DNA of 23,251 nt, from contig CALKMA010000029.1 in assembly GCA_937993755.1 (NCBI GenBank), forward strand, positions 1-23,251. Direction: 5' to 3'. The notes beneath the pieces were generated by a model. That model did no database searches and had not been told where the DNA came from. It saw only the letters and a list, made by a program, of their open reading frames with translations. This DNA comes from HGM13233 sp900762805 (GTDB taxonomy: Bacteria > Bacillota > Clostridia > Oscillospirales > Ruminococcaceae). The position numbers and the translations under genes were made by a program. Of this stretch, positions 22,092 to 23,251 are shown one piece after another (position 1 is the first letter of the stretch; each line of letters begins with the position of its first letter).

Positions 22092-22193
22092 GCGGTGTAC
22101 CCTACCATGAGTGGGAGCTAAAAAAGCGGTGTACTCTACCATGAGTGAGAGCTAAAAAAGCGGTGTACCCTACCATGAGTGGGAGCTAAAAAA
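22092..22193 (+). repeat. Three tandem 34-bp repeats
   Basis: The units start at 22092, 22126 and 22160 with GCGGTGTAC and end in GAGCTAAAAAA. Units 1 and 3 are identical. Unit 2 differs at two bases, CCC to CTC and GGG to GAG. Each unit also contains ATGAGTGGGAGCTAA (MSGS, or MSES in unit 2), which lacks a ribosome site. Confidence 0.95.
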
Positions 22194-22195
22194 GC

Positions 22196-22230
22196 AAAGA
22201 GATAGGCTTTCACAAGCCTATCTCTTTTTT
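22196..22230 (+). terminator. Intrinsic terminator of the small RNA
   Basis: AAAGAGATAGGCTT (22196-22209) and AAGCCTATCTCTTT (22214-22227) form a 14-bp stem with a TCAC loop, running into a T tract to 22231. Confidence 0.95.
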
Positions 22231-22244
22231 TAGGGAGATAACAT

Positions 22245-22280
22245 ATGAGTTTTTCTTTTTACAGAGCTGACAACGCATAA
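22245..22280 (+). CDS. Possible 11-aa peptide (MSFSFYRADNA)
   Basis: An ATG at 22245 lies 7 nt after GGGAG, an ideal spacing, and reads MSFSFYRADNA before TAA. It begins 14 bp past the T-run of the small-RNA terminator, so its expression would depend on read-through of that terminator. It may be a real micro-peptide, a relic of a gene start, or chance. Confidence 0.3.
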   Translation: MSFSFYRADNA

Positions 22281-22281
22281 A

Positions 22282-22336
22282 TACTTTAGTACTGTGGTAC
22301 TTTAATGTTGATAGTTGTTCTCGAATATGCTACAAT
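22282..22336 (+). promoter_or_regulatory. Operator-like repeats and promoter of the gene at 22361
   Basis: TTGATA (22308-22313) and TACAAT (22331-22336) are separated by exactly 17 bp. Directly upstream lie TACTTTAGTA (22282-22291) and the inverted repeat AGTAC-TGTG-GTACT (22288-22301), related to the palindrome at 22005. Confidence 0.7.
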
Positions 22337-22360
22337 GATAAAAAAGAAAGGAGTTGTCCT

Positions 22361-22669
22361 ATGAAAGTTGAAATGACATTTAATAACGCTGCTGTTACTG
22401 CAAGTGGCTACCAAAAACAGGATATTTACCAAACGATAAAGTCCGCTTTTGCAAAACGCGGTTTGCTTTGTTCTTCTGACAATGACGTCTTGTCTTTTGA
22501 AGATACTGGCCACGAAAACGATTATGCTTGTATGTGGAAAGTAATTATCAGCTTGCTTAAATCCGAATGGTTTGTTGCCTGTGCTGCTTCCTGCATTTTT
22601 TTTGATGATGATGAAAGTGAAGAAGATGTGCTTTCACAAGCATGGAAAGTACAACGGCGTATGGCATAA
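22361..22669 (+). CDS. Hypothetical protein of the mobile segment, 102 aa
   Basis: The ATG at 22361 has AAGGAG 7 nt upstream and its own promoter. The protein begins MKVEMTFNNAAVTASGYQKQ, has a hydrophobic, Cys-containing stretch in the middle (KSEWFVACAASCIFF) followed by an acidic DDDESEED cluster, and ends in a basic tail. The middle stretch is too short and polar to be called a membrane helix with confidence. It is AT-rich like its neighbours. I do not recognise the family. It sits between the candidate small RNA and a broken VapD-like gene, so it belongs to the accessory part of the element. Confidence 0.75.
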   Translation: MKVEMTFNNAAVTASGYQKQDIYQTIKSAFAKRGLLCSSDNDVLSFEDTGHENDYACMWKVIISLLKSEWFVACAASCIFFDDDESEEDVLSQAWKVQRRMA

Positions 22670-22672
22670 ATT

Positions 22673-22888
22673 ATGGAGCAAAATAAGAAAAATCAGGCAG
22701 TAGAAAACAAATCACCTTTGATTTAAGCCAAAAAGCAATTGTCTGAAAATTATCCTCGCTCTAAGCTTTCCATAAAGCCGAGGTTCTATAAAAAGGCATA
22801 TGCCGATATAAGCCGGTTTATGAAAAAGAACGGTTTTGAACATCGGCAAAGTACAGTTTACAAGGGACTACACAGGGTAACGGTCTGA
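22673..22888 (+). pseudogene. VapD-like toxin gene remnant (frameshifted, truncated)
   Basis: Reading frames combine to a VapD-like protein start. An ATG at 22673 gives MEQNKKNQAVEN and stops soon after. A second frame gives KQITFDLSQKAIV, and the first frame resumes with KLSENYPRSK, then YKKAYADISRFMKKNGFEHRQ and a TGA at 22886-22888. The FDL start, the KAYADI-RF block and KNGFEHRQ are what I recall of VapD endoribonucleases, relatives of Cas2 found on plasmids and elements. Two compensating frameshifts and loss of the C-terminal third make it inactive. It starts 3 bp after the preceding gene, so it was probably in one operon with it. Confidence 0.65.
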
Positions 22889-22915
22889 CGGGAGGTGTGC
22901 CGCCCGTCAGATTTT
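22884..22915 (+). terminator. Intrinsic terminator after the VapD-like remnant
   Basis: TCTGACGGG (22884-22892) and CCCGTCAGA (22903-22911) form a 9-bp stem with a 10-nt loop, followed by TTTT on the plus strand. It overlaps the last codons of the convergent recombinase gene. Confidence 0.75.
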
Positions 22916-23251
22916 CCATGTGATGTTCAAGCTGTCGCTTGTAGCGGCAACGGTGGTAATCATCAAATCCACCACCCGCCGCTTGTCGTCAAAGGATACA
23001 TTGTCCCATGTGTCGAGGTAGCCGGAAATCTGATTGACCTGTTCCGGGCTGATGGCTTCCACCGTCAACTCGGCTATCTGCTTCACAAGTTCCTGTTTGC
23101 GCCCGTCCAGTTCCGCTATCTTCACATTCACATAGGAGAGCAGCACATTGTTTGCGCCCGTCAGACTGTCCACCAGTTTTTCAATCTCGCCGTCCACATG
23201 GGCAAGCTCCACTTGCAGGGCGGCGATTTTCGGGTTTGCCTTTGCCGCTTT
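22907..23251 (-). CDS. Large serine recombinase, C-terminal part (runs off the window)
   Basis: The frame is open from the right window edge to a stop at 22907. It encodes the end of a large serine recombinase: a charged helical region (VELAHVDGEIEKLVDSLTGA, then DGRKQELVKQIAELT), followed by PEQVNQISGYLDTWD, DDKRRVVDLMITTV and ITWKI. The coiled-coil stretch and the F-D-D-K-R-x-V-x-x-L-I block are characteristic of the C-terminus of recombinases that insert clostridial elements. The catalytic N-terminus lies outside the window, so activity cannot be judged. It retains the end that the remnant at 55-706 has lost, but the two need not be from the same element. Confidence 0.8.
   Translation of the reverse strand, partial: KAAKANPKIAALQVELAHVDGEIEKLVDSLTGANNVLLSYVNVKIAELDGRKQELVKQIAELTVEAISPEQVNQISGYLDTWDNVSFDDKRRVVDLMITTVAATSDSLNITWKI

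Larger units (their letters stand above)
22070..22230 (+). ncRNA. Candidate small RNA with three tandem repeats
   Basis: A transcript of about 160 nt is bounded by a perfect promoter and a strong terminator and contains no coding frame longer than a few codons. The 5' end can fold as GGGTA (22073-22077), GAAA tetraloop, TACCC (22082-22086). Three 34-bp units follow (22092-22193), each with a short CCC/GGG-type pairing, then the terminator stem. In the middle unit the pairing changes to CTC/GAG, keeping complementarity. It lies among ICE-type genes. Possibilities are a regulatory RNA that binds or decoys a protein or mRNA through repeated sites, or a leader for the tiny reading frame just after the terminator. 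I do not recognise an RNA family. Confidence 0.6.

Noticed and set aside
22092..22193. A CRISPR array
   Set aside because: The 34-bp units are directly contiguous with no variable spacers, and there are no cas genes.
22092..22193. Translated micro-peptides (MSGS and MSES) in the repeats
   Set aside because: No ribosome site precedes the ATGs, and the two base changes are explained better by conserved pairing.

Overview
ORGANISM. The core of the window (about 3.4 to 20.5 kb) is GC-rich and carries spoIVA beside a sipL-like gene, so it comes from an endospore-forming Clostridia member. The GC content, the tmRNA tag ANDNETLAVAA and the LPxTG surface proteins fit a gut Oscillospiraceae/Ruminococcaceae-type bacterium. 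This is inference; no taxonomic marker was searched. LAYOUT. (1) 1-3.4 kb is AT-richer mobile-element debris on the downstream side of the tmRNA gene. It holds a serine-recombinase remnant lying inside a broken plus-strand gene, an acidic hypothetical protein, a frameshifted WYL/HTH-type regulator remnant, an AT-hook-like protein gene bracketed by two matching 25-bp palindromes, and a small gene behind a strong promoter and an attenuator-like leader. A DUF6061-like gene comes last. (2) 3.4-3.8 kb is an intact minus-strand ssrA with a consensus promoter and a terminator. (3) 4.2-11.1 kb is housekeeping: an M29 aminopeptidase, a DUF4173-type membrane protein, a nucleoside phosphorylase, a YbaK-type aminoacyl-tRNA deacylase, a small low-GC membrane protein and a PAP2 phosphatase. 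(4) 11.2-14.2 kb is a minus-strand sporulation operon, sipL-like then spoIVA, 10 bp apart, with a possible sigma-E promoter. (5) 14.6-20.3 kb holds two plus-strand LPxTG surface proteins: a von Willebrand A/SpaA-type protein and a beta-helix adhesin-like protein. Their sorting signals share 27 identical bases, which points to duplication or conversion. No sortase is present. (6) 20.5-21.2 kb is a small regulatory patch: a diverged ~99-bp tandem repeat able to form hairpins, a 58-aa ribbon-helix-helix-like protein gene, and a promoter covered by direct repeats that leads to a strong terminator. (7) 21.5-23.25 kb is a second piece of ICE-like DNA. It has a relic of an ICE-type protein, a transposon-transfer-assisting-like protein, an apparent small RNA with three 34-bp tandem repeats, a 102-aa hypothetical protein, a VapD-like pseudogene, and the C-terminus of a large serine recombinase running off the window. 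HOW THE GENES WORK TOGETHER. The clearest functional pair is SipL and SpoIVA, partner proteins that form the basement layer of the clostridial spore coat. The two LPxTG proteins form a cell-surface pair. The most interesting undescribed candidate is the element-borne RNA at about 22070-22230. It has a textbook TTGACA-17-TATAAT promoter, a GNRA-capped hairpin at its 5' end, three repeats of which the middle one differs at two positions that keep a CCC/GGG pairing as CTC/GAG, and a 14-bp intrinsic terminator.
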